Notes under the pieces: generated by a model
Databases searched by the model: none
What the model saw: only the letters and a program-made list of their open reading frames with translations
What the model was told of the DNA's origin: nothing
Translations under genes and position numbers: made by a program
In this document: one piece after another, positions 17,474 through 26,677 of the stretch
Numbering within the stretch: position 1 is the stretch's first letter
Layout of the letters: each line of letters starts with the position of its first letter
Assembly (NCBI RefSeq): GCF_900109945.1
Contig: NZ_FOBX01000014.1
Coordinates: 147,599-211,598 of the forward strand
DNA from: Bradyrhizobium sp. OK095
GTDB taxonomy: Bacteria; Pseudomonadota; Alphaproteobacteria; Rhizobiales; Xanthobacteraceae
Direction: 5' to 3'
DNA: 64,000 nt

Positions 17474-18124
17474 TCACCGCTTCGCCGCCAACCACGCCAA
17501 AATCATCTCCACGATCTGCCTTCGACTCTTCGCCAGCACTTTCGCTTCGCTGAGGTCGCGATCGAACAGCGCTCCGAACGTATGGCGGTTGGCGACGCGG
17601 AAGAAGCAGTAGGAACTGATGGCAAGATGCAAATCGATGGCGTCGACGTCGTCGCGGAAGACGCCTTCGGCGCGGCCGCGTGTAAGGATGCCGTCGAGGG
17701 TTGCGATTACGCTGGCGTTCAGCTGACGCAGTTGTAGATTCTGCTTCAGGTGCTTGCCGTGGTGGATGTTCTCGATCGAGACGAGGCGGATGAAGTTCGG
17801 ATTGCGCTCGTCATGGTCGAAGGTCGCCTCGATCAGCCGGCGCAGTCCCTCGCGGGCGTCGCAGCTTGCAATGTCGAGCTGGTCCTCCAGCGCGCGGATG
17901 CTGCGATAGGCCTCCTCCAGCACCGCGAGGTAGAGCTGCTCCTTGCCGCCGAAATAATAATAGATCATCCGCTTCGACGTGCGCGTCCGCGCCGCGATCG
18001 CATCGACACGCGCGCCGGAATAGCCTTCCGAGGCGAATTCGGCCATCGCCACTTCGAGGATGTCGCGCTTGGTGCGCTCGGGGTCGTTGGTGCGCTTCAA
18101 TGGGGGCGGCATGCGCTCGAGCAT
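17474..18124 (-). CDS. TetR-family transcriptional regulator
   Basis: 216 residues. The N-terminal TetR helix-turn-helix (VDAIAARTRTSKRMIYYYFGGKEQLY, roughly residues 40-65) is textbook. The C-terminal ligand domain contains NFIRLVSIENIHHGKHLK, a pattern seen in regulators of aromatic and fatty-acid catabolism. An in-frame ATG four codons downstream (18112) is an alternative start. It is divergent from the MHS transporter and carboxylesterase genes, which are its likely targets. It also lies 92 bases upstream of, and on the same strand as, the patatin-CHAT operon, so co-transcription cannot be excluded. Confidence 0.93.
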   Translation of the reverse strand: MLERMPPPLKRTNDPERTKRDILEVAMAEFASEGYSGARVDAIAARTRTSKRMIYYYFGGKEQLYLAVLEEAYRSIRALEDQLDIASCDAREGLRRLIEATFDHDERNPNFIRLVSIENIHHGKHLKQNLQLRQLNASVIATLDGILTRGRAEGVFRDDVDAIDLHLAISSYCFFRVANRHTFGALFDRDLSEAKVLAKSRRQIVEMILAWLAAKR

Positions 18125-18206
18125 TGCTGTTTCTCCCGCCAGTTTCCACGGATGGCCTTGAAGGTGAAGGCAAATTTCGCACGTTCAGGCGCTGATCCAA
18201 TGCGTA

Positions 18207-18235
18207 TTGCATAAACGTACTAGTTCGTACATTAT
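18207..18235 (+). promoter_or_regulatory. Candidate promoter with TetR operator
   Basis: In the gap between the divergent TetR and MHS genes, ACGTAC-TAGTTC-GTAC (18215-18230) has the half-site symmetry typical of TetR-family operators. It sits between a weak -35-like TTGCAT (18207-18212) and a -10-like CATTAT (18230-18235), spaced 17 bases apart. A repressor there would block the MHS/esterase transcript. The AT-rich patch stands out from the GC-rich surroundings. The assignment is by position and symmetry only. Confidence 0.4.
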
Positions 18236-18331
18236 AAATCCAAACCAAGTTTGCGGCAATAAAAACCAGAAAACGCTCGCAAGGCGCGATCGCCCGACGC
18301 GAGCCGCGACGGACACAGGGGGGAGAATTCA

Positions 18332-19669
18332 ATGACGTTGACGTCAACTGCATCACTGCACGCGTCATCCAGTGCGGAAGCTACGCAAAACAAGCTGCCC
18401 AAGCGCGCCGCGCTCGTCAGCTTCGTCGGCAGCATGCTGGAATACTACGACTTCTTCATCTACGGCACGGCGGCCGCGCTGATCTTTCCAAAAGTGTTCT
18501 TCGCCAATGTCGACCCGGCGACCGGGACGTTGCTCGCGCTGCTCTCCTTCGGCATCGGTTACATCGCCCGGCCCGTCGGCGCTGTCATCCTCGGCCATTT
18601 CGGCGACCGCATCGGGCGCAAGACGGTGCTGCTGTTCACGCTGGTCCTGATGGGTTGCTCGACGCTCGCGATCGGCTTGTTGCCGGATGCCAAGGCGATC
18701 GGCAATGCCGCGCCTGTCATCCTGACGCTCTTGCGGCTGTTGCAAGGTCTGTCGGCTGCCGGCGAGCAGAGCGGCGCGAACTCGCTGACGCTGGAGCATT
18801 CCGCCAATTCCAACCGTGCGTTCTTCACGAGCTGGACCTTGAGCGGCACCCAGGCCGGCGCGATCCTGGCGACATTGGTGTTCATTCCGGTGTCGAGCCT
18901 GCCGGAGGACCAGCTGTTGAGCTGGGGCTGGCGCATTCCGTTCCTGCTCTCCGCGCTGGTGCTGCTGGTTGCCTATCTGGTGCGGCGGACCATGCCGGAA
19001 ACGCCCGTCTTCGCCGACATCAAGAACAAGGATCAGGTGGCGCGCTTCCCCGTCGTCGCGTTGCTGCGCGACTATTGGCCGGACGTGCTGCGCGTCATCG
19101 CCTGTGCGCTGATTGCGACGGTGAGCACGCTGACCGCGGTGTTTGCACTCGGCTATGCCACGAGCAAATTCGGCGTCGCGCGCCCGACCATGTTGTGGGC
19201 CGGCGTGCTCGGTAACGTCACCGCGCTGATCGCGCAGCCGCTCTGGGCCTTGCTCGCCGACAAGATCGGCCGCAAGCCGGTGTTCATCGGCGGCGTGCTC
19301 GGCTGTGCCGTGCTGCTGTTCCCCTATTTCATGCTGGTGACGTCGGGCAGCACCACCGCGATCTTCGCCGCCGCGGCGATGCTCTACCTTATCTACTCTG
19401 CGCCGAACGCGATCTGGCCGTCGTTCTATGCGGAGATGTTCGAGGCGCGCGTGCGCTATTCCGGCACCGCCATCGGCACCCAGCTCGGCTTCCTGGCCGC
19501 CGGCTTCACGCCGCTGATCAGCGCGAGCCTCGTCGGCGAAGGACCGAACGGCTGGATCCCGGTTGCGATCTTCGTCGCCGGTTGCTGTGTCGCCTCGGCC
19601 TTGGCCGCATCGACCGCGCGCGAAACCCACAAGGTCGACATTGCCGATCTCGGCAAGCGGCGCGCGTGA
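18332..19669 (+). CDS. MFS transporter, metabolite:H+ symporter (MHS) family
   Basis: 445-residue, 12-segment inner-membrane transporter. The MHS signature is clear: GSMLEYYDFFIYGTAAAL at segment 1, FGIGYIARPVGAVILGHFGDRIGRK across segments 2-3, and LRLLQGLSAAGEQSGA in segment 4. This group imports organic acids such as shikimate, dicarboxylates or aromatic acids with protons. Two type-B carboxylesterase genes follow at 22 and then 25 bases, so the three genes probably form one operon under the divergent TetR protein. The substrate may be an ester or the acid released from one. Confidence 0.92.
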   Translation: MTLTSTASLHASSSAEATQNKLPKRAALVSFVGSMLEYYDFFIYGTAAALIFPKVFFANVDPATGTLLALLSFGIGYIARPVGAVILGHFGDRIGRKTVLLFTLVLMGCSTLAIGLLPDAKAIGNAAPVILTLLRLLQGLSAAGEQSGANSLTLEHSANSNRAFFTSWTLSGTQAGAILATLVFIPVSSLPEDQLLSWGWRIPFLLSALVLLVAYLVRRTMPETPVFADIKNKDQVARFPVVALLRDYWPDVLRVIACALIATVSTLTAVFALGYATSKFGVARPTMLWAGVLGNVTALIAQPLWALLADKIGRKPVFIGGVLGCAVLLFPYFMLVTSGSTTAIFAAAAMLYLIYSAPNAIWPSFYAEMFEARVRYSGTAIGTQLGFLAAGFTPLISASLVGEGPNGWIPVAIFVAGCCVASALAASTARETHKVDIADLGKRRA

Positions 19670-19691
19670 TTGAAAGACGGGACCTGATCGC

Positions 19692-21176
19692 ATGCTGACC
19701 AACGCTGTTCCGACCACGCACGGCCCGATCATTGGGGCCGAGCAAGGGCACGTCCGTGCCTTCAAGGGCGTGCCGTTCGCGACCGCGCGGCGGTTTGCCA
19801 AAGCGACGCTCCCGCCCGCATGGACTGAACCCCGCCAATGCACGGACTACGGCGCTTATGCGCCACAGCCCGGGCATCTCGATCAGGCGGAGGAGGCGTG
19901 CCTCAGCCTGAACATCTCGGCGCCGGTCGGCGCCGATCGCCCGCTGCCGGTCAAGTTCTTCATCCATGGCGGCGCCTTCGTCACTGGCGGCGGCGCCGAT
20001 TACGACGGCTCGTTCCTCGCCGCACAAGGTCCGGCGGTGATCGTCACCATCAACTACCGGCTTGGGCCGCTCGGATTCCTGCAATTGCATCGCCATGGAT
20101 TGGGCGAGGCCAACAACCTCGCGCTCCAGGATACGCTCGCCGCGCTCGACTGGGTGCACGCCAACATCGCCAATTTCGGCGGTGACCCGGACCAGGTGAC
20201 GCTCTCGGGCCAGTCCGCCGGCGCTTCGATGGTGATCGCACTCGCAACCTTGCCGCAGGCGAAGGGCAAGTTCGCCCGCGCGCTGGCGCTGAGTGCACCC
20301 GGGCGCAACATCATGAGCGCCGACCATGCGGACCATGTCGCGCGCCGCGTGCTGGGCGAACTCGAACGCGAACACGAGCCAAGCGCGATCGCAATGGTGC
20401 CGCTGCCAAAACTCTTTGCGGCGGTGGAGCGGGTCGGCCGCAAGCTCGCGGATGAGACCGCATCAGGCACCGTGTTCGGCCCGGTGCTCGACGGTACCGT
20501 GATCCCGCGCGAGCCGCGCGATGTCTTTGCCGACGGAAGCTTGCGCGACATTCCGCTCTGGCTCGGCTCCTGCCGCGACGAGATGGCGATGTTCCTGAGG
20601 AGCACGCCGCCGGCCGCGATGATCCGCACCACCGAGCGGCAGGTGCGCGCTGCATTCGGTGATGCCGGCTGGGAACGCCTGCTGGCGTCCTACCGCACGA
20701 CGGCGCGCACCGACGAAGACGCTTACGAGGCGCTGCTGTCGGATGCGTTCTGGCACCGCCCGATGGCTGATCTCGCGCGGCTACACGCTGCGGCCGGCGG
20801 TGCGGTGTGGCTGAGCCGGTTCGACCATCGCCCTGCGTTGGAACCATTCCTGTCGCAGGGGCCGACGCACGGTGCCGACAATGCGTGCCTCTGGGCGCAT
20901 CTGCCAAATTTCATCGATCGCCCGATCCTCAAGCGCAAGGGCGGGCCGATGACGCCTGCCGACATCGATGTCGCCGCGCGGTTTCAGGATAATTTGCTGC
21001 GGTTCGTCACGACAGGCGCTCCCGATATTGCGGAAGCCTGGCCGCGGTTCGAGCTGGTTAAGGAGCCGCTCGCAATCTTCGGCCAGCCGTTCCATATTGT
21101 GCCTCTCAATGAAGGCGCGCGCTTCCGCGTGTGGGCGGAGTTGATCGAACAGTTCCGTTCCGAAGTCGTCGCCTGA
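19692..21176 (+). CDS. Type-B carboxylesterase, cytoplasmic
   Basis: 494-residue alpha/beta hydrolase. The oxyanion HGG is at 92-94 in FIHGGAF. The nucleophile is Ser175 in LSGQSAGAS. The acid is probably the Glu in SCRDEMAMF and the histidine that in SQGPTHGADNACLW. LGPLGF and GGDPDQVTLSGQSAGA are the usual family blocks. There is no signal peptide, so it should act on imported esters. It lies between the MHS transporter and a second, exported esterase of the same family; the two are clearly different in sequence and may work on the same compound on either side of the membrane. Confidence 0.9.
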   Translation: MLTNAVPTTHGPIIGAEQGHVRAFKGVPFATARRFAKATLPPAWTEPRQCTDYGAYAPQPGHLDQAEEACLSLNISAPVGADRPLPVKFFIHGGAFVTGGGADYDGSFLAAQGPAVIVTINYRLGPLGFLQLHRHGLGEANNLALQDTLAALDWVHANIANFGGDPDQVTLSGQSAGASMVIALATLPQAKGKFARALALSAPGRNIMSADHADHVARRVLGELEREHEPSAIAMVPLPKLFAAVERVGRKLADETASGTVFGPVLDGTVIPREPRDVFADGSLRDIPLWLGSCRDEMAMFLRSTPPAAMIRTTERQVRAAFGDAGWERLLASYRTTARTDEDAYEALLSDAFWHRPMADLARLHAAAGGAVWLSRFDHRPALEPFLSQGPTHGADNACLWAHLPNFIDRPILKRKGGPMTPADIDVAARFQDNLLRFVTTGAPDIAEAWPRFELVKEPLAIFGQPFHIVPLNEGARFRVWAELIEQFRSEVVA

Positions 21177-21201
21177 CAAGAAAAGAAAAAGGGGAGATCG
21201 G

Positions 21202-22866
21202 ATGAGCGTTTCAGATAGTGGGCGCGTGCTCTCGCGCGCGGTTCTTGCGATAGCCTCAATCTTCTCTTTGCTGGCTGCCTTGCCCGCGCCGGCGCAGATC
21301 GTCGCGACACCCGTTCCCGGCGATCCCGTCAGCATCGACGTCGGCGCCGTCTCGGGCAAGGTGCTGCCGTCGGGCGTGAAGGCCTATTTCGGCATCCCCT
21401 ATGCCGCGCCGCCGCTCGGCGATCTCCGCTGGCGCGCGCCCGAGAGGGTCGAGGCGTGGAAGGGCACCTATCACGCCGACCGGCTGGCACCGGAGTGCAT
21501 CCAGGTGCTGCGCCGGCACAATCTCAATCACTATTTTGGCGAAGAGGCGACCAGCGAGAACTGCCTCTATCTGAACATCTGGGCCAGCTCCGATGCGAGA
21601 CCCGAGGCGAAGCTGCCGGTGGTGGTCTGGATCTATGGCGGCGGTTTTACGCTCGGCTCCAGCGGCATGGCGATGTATGACGGCGAGAACGTTGCGAAGA
21701 AGGGCACGATCTTCGTCAGCTTCAACTACCGCGTCGGCATTTTAGGCAATCTCGCCCATCCCGAGCTGACCGCGGAATCGCCGCATCATGCCTCCGGCAA
21801 TTACGGCCTGATGGACCAGGTCGCGGCCCTGCAATGGGTCAAGCGCAACATCGCAGTGTTTGGCGGCGACCCCGACAACGTCACCATCACCGGGCAGTCG
21901 GCCGGCGCCATGTCGGTATCCGCGCTGGAGGCGAGCCCGCTGGCGAAGGGCCTGTTCCATCGCGGTTTTGCGATGAGCCTGAGCATGTTCGACAACCGTT
22001 TCAAATTCCCGGCGCTGCCGGCGGCCGAAAAGATCGGCCTCGAGGTGCAGGCGGCGCTCGGCGCGTCCTCGCTCGCCGAGATGCGGTTGATCCAGTCGGA
22101 CAAGATTCTCGCCATTCAGAAGGACTGCCAGCTCGGCTGCGCCGGGACGATCGCGGTGACGCCCGATATCGACGGCTACGTCCTGCCCGACACCGTTCCG
22201 AACATTTTTGCCACCGGCAAGCAGAACGATGTCGCGACCGTCGCAGGCTTCACCAGCGACGAAAGCTCGAACGACCTGCGTACCGCGGGAACGCTCGATG
22301 CCTATGTTTCCGCTGCGAAAAAACTCTATGGCGACCAGGCCGAGCGCTTCCTCGCGCTTTATCCCGCCAAGACCGACGACGAGGCGAAGGCGATGGGCCT
22401 GCTCGCCGCGCGCGAAGGGCTGGTCGAGATCGGCACGCGCAACTGGGCCGTCGCGCAAGCCAGGAACGGCAAGGCCCCGTTCTACATGTATATGTTCTCG
22501 CGCGTGCACCCGTTTGCGAAAGACGTGCAGTTCTTCGACAGCCCTCAGAAGATCGGCGCCTATCACACTTCTGATGTGCCTTACTGGTTCGGAACGCAGG
22601 ACGCCTTCAACAAATTCCGCACCACACGCAACTGGACCGAGTTCGACCGCGCGCTGTCCGAGCGCATGATGGACACGCTCGTCGCCTTTGCACGCACGGG
22701 AAATCCGGCCACGCCCGCGACACCGTGGCCGCAATGGGCATCGGATACTCAAAAGTTTGTCGAGTTCGGCGACGATAGCGGCGTGCGTGAGGAGAACCGG
22801 GCGCGGCTGGATTTCCACACGCCGGCGAACGTGACCCCGTCAACGCCGCGCGTCTCGCGGGATTAG
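21202..22866 (+). CDS. Type-B carboxylesterase, exported
   Basis: 554 residues with a Sec signal (LSRAVLAIASIFSLLAALPA, cleavage near APAQ at about residue 32). The oxyanion loop is IYGGGF (144-149). The nucleophile is Ser233 in ITGQSAGAM. The acid is probably the Glu in GFTSDESSN and the histidine that in GAYHTSDVPYW. The YFGIPYAAPPLGDLRWRAP start block is typical of the family. It would hydrolyse esters in the periplasm, feeding the MHS transporter two genes upstream. GGGGAG precedes the ATG. It is convergent with the amino-acid ABC genes, 14 bases away. Confidence 0.92.
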   Translation: MSVSDSGRVLSRAVLAIASIFSLLAALPAPAQIVATPVPGDPVSIDVGAVSGKVLPSGVKAYFGIPYAAPPLGDLRWRAPERVEAWKGTYHADRLAPECIQVLRRHNLNHYFGEEATSENCLYLNIWASSDARPEAKLPVVVWIYGGGFTLGSSGMAMYDGENVAKKGTIFVSFNYRVGILGNLAHPELTAESPHHASGNYGLMDQVAALQWVKRNIAVFGGDPDNVTITGQSAGAMSVSALEASPLAKGLFHRGFAMSLSMFDNRFKFPALPAAEKIGLEVQAALGASSLAEMRLIQSDKILAIQKDCQLGCAGTIAVTPDIDGYVLPDTVPNIFATGKQNDVATVAGFTSDESSNDLRTAGTLDAYVSAAKKLYGDQAERFLALYPAKTDDEAKAMGLLAAREGLVEIGTRNWAVAQARNGKAPFYMYMFSRVHPFAKDVQFFDSPQKIGAYHTSDVPYWFGTQDAFNKFRTTRNWTEFDRALSERMMDTLVAFARTGNPATPATPWPQWASDTQKFVEFGDDSGVREENRARLDFHTPANVTPSTPRVSRD

Positions 22867-22880
22867 AGGGACGCAAAACC

Positions 22881-23639
22881 TCAATGCGTTTCGTGAAACC
22901 GGCTCAAGAATGCCTTCAGCCGCTCGCTGCGCGGCTGGCGGATGGTCTCTTCCGGCGTGCCGATCTCGGCCATGATGCCGTCGTTCATGAAACCGACGCG
23001 GGTGGAGACGTCGGCGGCGAAGGACATCTCGTGCGTCACCAGCACCATGGTCATGCCTTCCGCGGCAAGGTTGCGGATGACGGACAGGACTTCGCCGACC
23101 AGCTCTGGATCGAGCGCCGAGGTCGGCTCGTCGAACAGCATCATCTCGGGCTTCATCGCGAGCGCGCGCGCGATGGCGACGCGCTGCTTCTGGCCGCCGG
23201 ACAGGCGGCTCGGAAAGGCGTCGGCCTTGTCGGCGAGGCCGACCTTGGCGAGCAGATCGCGCCCAAGTGTGTTGGCTTCGGCTCGCGCCATGCCCTTCAC
23301 CTGCACCGGGCCTTCGGTGACGTTGGCGAGCACCGACATGTGCGGGAACAGATTGAAATGCTGGAACACCATGCCGACGCTGCGGCGGAGCAGCGCGAGC
23401 TGCGCATCGCCGGTGGGACGCATGCCCCTGCCGAAGACGAATGTGTGGCTGCCGATCGCAAGCTCACCTTGCTGCGGCATTTCGAGCAGATTCAGGCAAC
23501 GCAAAAAGGTCGACTTGCCGGAGCCGGAGGCGCCGATCAAGGTGACGACCTCGCCGCGCTCGACCGAAAGCGAGACGCCCTTGAGCACCTCATGGTCGCC
23601 GAACGCCTTGTGGATGTTGCTTGCGACCAGCGCGCTCAT
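22881..23639 (-). CDS. Polar amino-acid ABC transporter ATP-binding protein
   Basis: 252-residue ATPase of the GlnQ/HisP group. Walker A is IGASGSGKST, the Q-loop is MVFQHFNLFPHM, the signature is LSGGQKQRVAIARAL, Walker B is MMLFDEPTSALD, and the switch histidine is in LVTHEM. It overlaps the permease stop by ATGA on the minus strand. With the permease and binding protein it forms a three-gene operon read 25148 to 22881, divergent from an amino-acid catabolic operon, and so probably imports that operon's substrate. Confidence 0.95.
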   Translation of the reverse strand: MSALVASNIHKAFGDHEVLKGVSLSVERGEVVTLIGASGSGKSTFLRCLNLLEMPQQGELAIGSHTFVFGRGMRPTGDAQLALLRRSVGMVFQHFNLFPHMSVLANVTEGPVQVKGMARAEANTLGRDLLAKVGLADKADAFPSRLSGGQKQRVAIARALAMKPEMMLFDEPTSALDPELVGEVLSVIRNLAAEGMTMVLVTHEMSFAADVSTRVGFMNDGIMAEIGTPEETIRQPRSERLKAFLSRFHETH

Positions 23640-24298
23640 CGATGCGCTCCCATCCGCTGCTCGATCTGGTCGGCAACCAGGGTCAGCGGGAACAGCACGA
23701 CGAAATAGAGCACGGCGATGGTGGTGTAGACTTCGAGCGGCTTGTAGCTAGTCGCTGTGATCACCGAGCCCTGATAGAGCAGGTCGCCGACCGCGACCAC
23801 CGACACTAGCGAGGTGTTTTTCAGCTGCATGATGGTCTGGTTGATGAAGGAGGGGATCATCACCTGGGTTGCCTGTGGCAGCACAATGCGGCGGAAGATC
23901 TTTCCACGCCGCATGCCGATGGCGCGCCCGGCTTCCCACTGGCCGACGTCGACGGCCTCGATGCCGCCGCGGAGGATTTCCGCATAGAACGAGCCGGCAT
24001 AAAGCGACAGCGCGACGAAGCAGGCCATCGCCGGCGACATGTCGACACCGATCAGGACGGGCAGGGCGTAGTACATCCAGACCAGCTGCACCAGCAGCGG
24101 CGTGCAGCGGAAGATCTCGATGTAGAGACGCAGCGGCACCGAGACCCAGCGCGGCGCCGTCGTACGCAAGATGCCGACGATCAGTCCGATCAAGAGGCCC
24201 GCGGTCACCGTGGTCACCGTGTAGAACAAGGTGACCAGGAGCCCTTGCCAGATCAGGCCCCAATACGGCTTGAGCGCCGCGAACTCCCAGACATACAT
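23636..24298 (-). CDS. Polar amino-acid ABC transporter permease
   Basis: 220-residue inner-membrane protein with about five segments and the HisM/GlnP-type loop VGQWEAGRAIGMRRGKIFRRIVLPQA, which contacts the ATPase. VRTTAPRWVSVPLRLYIEIFRCTPLLVQL is the common N-terminal half of the family, here with ILRTTAPRW. Only one permease is encoded, so the transporter is presumably a homodimer in the membrane. It lies between the binding-protein gene (13 bases) and the ATPase gene (ATGA overlap). Confidence 0.94.
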   Translation of the reverse strand: MYVWEFAALKPYWGLIWQGLLVTLFYTVTTVTAGLLIGLIVGILRTTAPRWVSVPLRLYIEIFRCTPLLVQLVWMYYALPVLIGVDMSPAMACFVALSLYAGSFYAEILRGGIEAVDVGQWEAGRAIGMRRGKIFRRIVLPQATQVMIPSFINQTIMQLKNTSLVSVVAVGDLLYQGSVITATSYKPLEVYTTIAVLYFVVLFPLTLVADQIEQRMGAHR

Positions 24299-24311
24299 CG
24301 TCGAACGGCCG

Positions 24312-25148
24312 TCAGAACTGCACTTCGGGCGGGAGATCGTCGGCAGTGAGGCCGACGGCCTCGAAGCCTTTCAGCATCCATTCGCGGGTCTGGCCCATCG
24401 CGCGGTTGTAATCGGCCCAGGCGCTGAGGAAGTCCTTGTAGCGGCGATCGCTCTCGGCGCGGATGCCCATGTTGGTCGGCAGCGTCAGCAGCGGCCGCGG
24501 GATCGAGAGTTCGCCGAGGTTCGGATTCTTCTTCAGGGTCGAAACCGAGAGCACTGCCAGCGAGACGTTGCAATCGGCGCGGCCGGTTGCGACCGCAAGG
24601 ATCGCCTCGTCGCGGTTCTTGAAGCCGAGGATGGTCGCCTTCGGGCAATAGCGGCGCGCGATGGTCTCGTGCGTCGAGCCGATGTCGACGGCAATCTTGA
24701 CCTCGGGCTTGTTGAGATCGGCCCAGCTCGAGGGCTTGGCAAAGCCCTTCTTGGTGATGACGGTGAAGGAGTGCACCAGGATCGGCGTCGAGAAGTCGAT
24801 CACCAGCGCGCGCTCCGGCGTCGGGTTCACGGCGAAGGCGAGGTCGACCTTGTCGGCCTGGAGGTCGAGGATCTGGTTGCCCCAGGTCGATTCCAGCGTC
24901 TCGACCTTGGCGCCGAGCTTGCCAGCGATGTCCTTGGCCATGTCGATGCAGGCGCCCGACCATTCGTTGGTGGCGAGATCCTTGTGGAAGTAGGGCTCCT
25001 GCCCGACGATGACGGCGACGCGGAGCACGCCATTCTTCTTGATGCGGTCGAGCGTGGTGGCCGGCGCGTCGGCCTTGGCCGAGCTGCTCACTGCGGCAAT
25101 CGCTGCGCCCGCGAGCGCCACTTTGGTGAGAGCATCCCTGCGATTCAT
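24312..25148 (-). CDS. Amino-acid ABC transporter substrate-binding protein (family 3)
   Basis: 278-residue periplasmic binding protein. The N-terminus MNRRDALTKVALAGAAIA resembles a Tat signal, with cleavage near SSAKADA. The mature protein begins TLDRIKKNGVLRVAV, the usual family 3 opening, and includes VDLAFAVNPTPERA and IAVDIGSTHET ligand-pocket text. It is the first gene of the ABC operon. The upstream gap to the hydroxyacid dehydrogenase is AT-rich with repeated GTATT/AATAC motifs. The ligand is probably an amino or hydroxy acid metabolised by the divergent operon. Confidence 0.93.
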   Translation of the reverse strand: MNRRDALTKVALAGAAIAAVSSSAKADAPATTLDRIKKNGVLRVAVIVGQEPYFHKDLATNEWSGACIDMAKDIAGKLGAKVETLESTWGNQILDLQADKVDLAFAVNPTPERALVIDFSTPILVHSFTVITKKGFAKPSSWADLNKPEVKIAVDIGSTHETIARRYCPKATILGFKNRDEAILAVATGRADCNVSLAVLSVSTLKKNPNLGELSIPRPLLTLPTNMGIRAESDRRYKDFLSAWADYNRAMGQTREWMLKGFEAVGLTADDLPPEVQF

Positions 25149-25204
25149 GGTCTCTGTCTCCCTGGAATTTCGGTCGAATCGTCTCCGGTCACTGGATTAT
25201 TTCT

Positions 25205-25342
25205 GTATTCAGGATAAAATTCAATACGGTATTTAGAGTTGCTGACCGTTTGAGCGGCAAGGCAGAAATGAGCCCAATATCTTGGCAGGATTGCGCAAAA
25301 TTCCTGATAGCCGGCGATTGCAAATCGCATTCAAATCTGAAT
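25205..25342. promoter_or_regulatory. Divergent promoter region with inverted repeats, candidate regulator sites
   Basis: The 237-base gap between the ABC operon and the catabolic operon is much more AT-rich than its flanks. GTATT (25205-25209) pairs with AATAC (25223-25227), and ATTCA-AATC-TGAAT (25329-25342) is a perfect 5-bp dyad. The word AATAC recurs near 25340 and 25356. These are plausible binding sites for the GntR-family protein encoded at 31686, which closes the catabolic operon. No base-exact promoter can be called. Confidence 0.4.
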
Positions 25343-25385
25343 ACAAGACTGAACGCAATACAGAGATGAGCTGAAGGAGAGGCCT

Positions 25386-26303
25386 GTGCGCGCCCTATTC
25401 GTCGATGCGAACGACACCCTGGCGGCGGTGACCGACAAGCTGCTGGCCGCACAGAAGCTGCCTGTCAGCATCAACCGTAATCCCTCGATCAAGCCCGACG
25501 ATCTCCCCGGCCTGCTCGGCGATGCCGAGATCATGATCGTCGACCACACCGCGGTGCCAGCCGCGATTACTGAGAAGTGCGCGAAGCTGAAGCATGTCGT
25601 CTTCCTCGGCACCGGCGCGCGCAGCTACATGAATCCGGAAGAACTGGCCGAGCGCGGCATCTCCGTCCACACCATCAAGGGTTATGGCGACACGGCCGTG
25701 GCCGAATGCGCGATCGCGCTGATGTGGGCGTCCGCCAAGAGTTTTGGCGAGATGGATCGCGGCATGCGGGAGGGCAATTGGCTGCGCCGGGACGCGGTTC
25801 AGCTCACCGGCAAGACGCTCGGCCTGATCGGTTTTGGCGGCATCGCCGCGGAAACCGCGCGCATGGCGGCAGGCTGCGGCATGAAGGTGATCGCCTGGAA
25901 CAGGACGCCGAAGACCCACCCGGGCGTCGAGTTCGTGTCGCTGGAAAAGCTGCTGGCCGAGAGCCACGTTATCTCGCTGCATCTGCTGCTTAACGACGAG
26001 ACCAAGGGCTTTCTCTCGCGTGAGCGCATCGCGCAGATGCGCAAGGGCAGCATTTTGATCAACACCGCACGCGGCGCCGTCGTCGACGAGGATGCGATGT
26101 TAGAGGCGCTCCGCTCCGGTCACATCGCCCATGCCGGCCTCGACGTTTTCACCGTCGAGCCGCTCCCGGCGGGGCATGCTCTCACAAAGCTGCCGAACGT
26201 GACGCTGTCGGCGCATTCGGCGTTCCGCACGCCGGAAGCCAGCGACAACCTCATCGGCGCGGCGCTCGATCACTGCCGCCGCATCATCGCCACCGGCAAG
26301 TAA
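25386..26303 (+). CDS. D-2-hydroxyacid dehydrogenase family, NAD-dependent
   Basis: 305 residues. The NAD-binding motif is LGLIGFGGIA near residue 140. Catalytic residues of the family are visible: Arg in NTARGAVVDED, the acid in GLDVFTVEPLP, and His in LSAHSAFRTPEA. It would interconvert a 2-hydroxy acid and a 2-keto acid in the cytoplasm. GTG 25386 is the start, with GAAGGAGAGG just upstream. It opens a plus-strand operon running to the GntR gene and faces the amino-acid ABC operon across a shared promoter region. Confidence 0.9.
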   Translation: MRALFVDANDTLAAVTDKLLAAQKLPVSINRNPSIKPDDLPGLLGDAEIMIVDHTAVPAAITEKCAKLKHVVFLGTGARSYMNPEELAERGISVHTIKGYGDTAVAECAIALMWASAKSFGEMDRGMREGNWLRRDAVQLTGKTLGLIGFGGIAAETARMAAGCGMKVIAWNRTPKTHPGVEFVSLEKLLAESHVISLHLLLNDETKGFLSRERIAQMRKGSILINTARGAVVDEDAMLEALRSGHIAHAGLDVFTVEPLPAGHALTKLPNVTLSAHSAFRTPEASDNLIGAALDHCRRIIATGK

Positions 26304-26314
26304 GAGGACATCCC

Positions 26315-26668
26315 ATGTCGGATATCACCCGCATCGACCAGAACGCCCGCCGCAGCCGCGCCACCGTGTTCGGTGATCTCGTTTTCCTTGCCGGCCAAGT
26401 AGCTGATACCAAGACCGCCGACATCACCCAGCAGACAAAAGAGGCGCTGGCGAAGGTCGACGACATGCTGGCGCGCGCCGGCACCGACAAGTCGCGCCTG
26501 CTCAGCGTGCAGGTCTGGCTCAAAACCATGGACGATTTCGACGCCATGAACGCGGTCTATGATGCCTGGGTCGTGCCGGGCAACGCGCCGACGCGTGCCT
26601 GCGGCAAGGTCGAGCTTGCCGATCCCGCCTTCCGCATCGAAGTGATCGCGATCGCCGCGCGCAGTTAA
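26315..26668 (+). CDS. RidA/YjgF family protein
   Basis: 117-residue small trimeric protein. FLAGQVADTKTADITQQTKEAL and the C-terminal NAPTRACGKVELADPAFRIEV block, with its conserved arginine, identify it. RidA proteins hydrolyse reactive enamine/imine intermediates to keto acids and ammonia. It sits between a dehydrogenase and a PLP aminotransferase, the place expected if the neighbouring enzymes release 2-imino acids. Spacing is 11 bases on the left and 9 on the right. Confidence 0.93.
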   Translation: MSDITRIDQNARRSRATVFGDLVFLAGQVADTKTADITQQTKEALAKVDDMLARAGTDKSRLLSVQVWLKTMDDFDAMNAVYDAWVVPGNAPTRACGKVELADPAFRIEVIAIAARS

Positions 26669-26677
26669 GGCTCGGCC

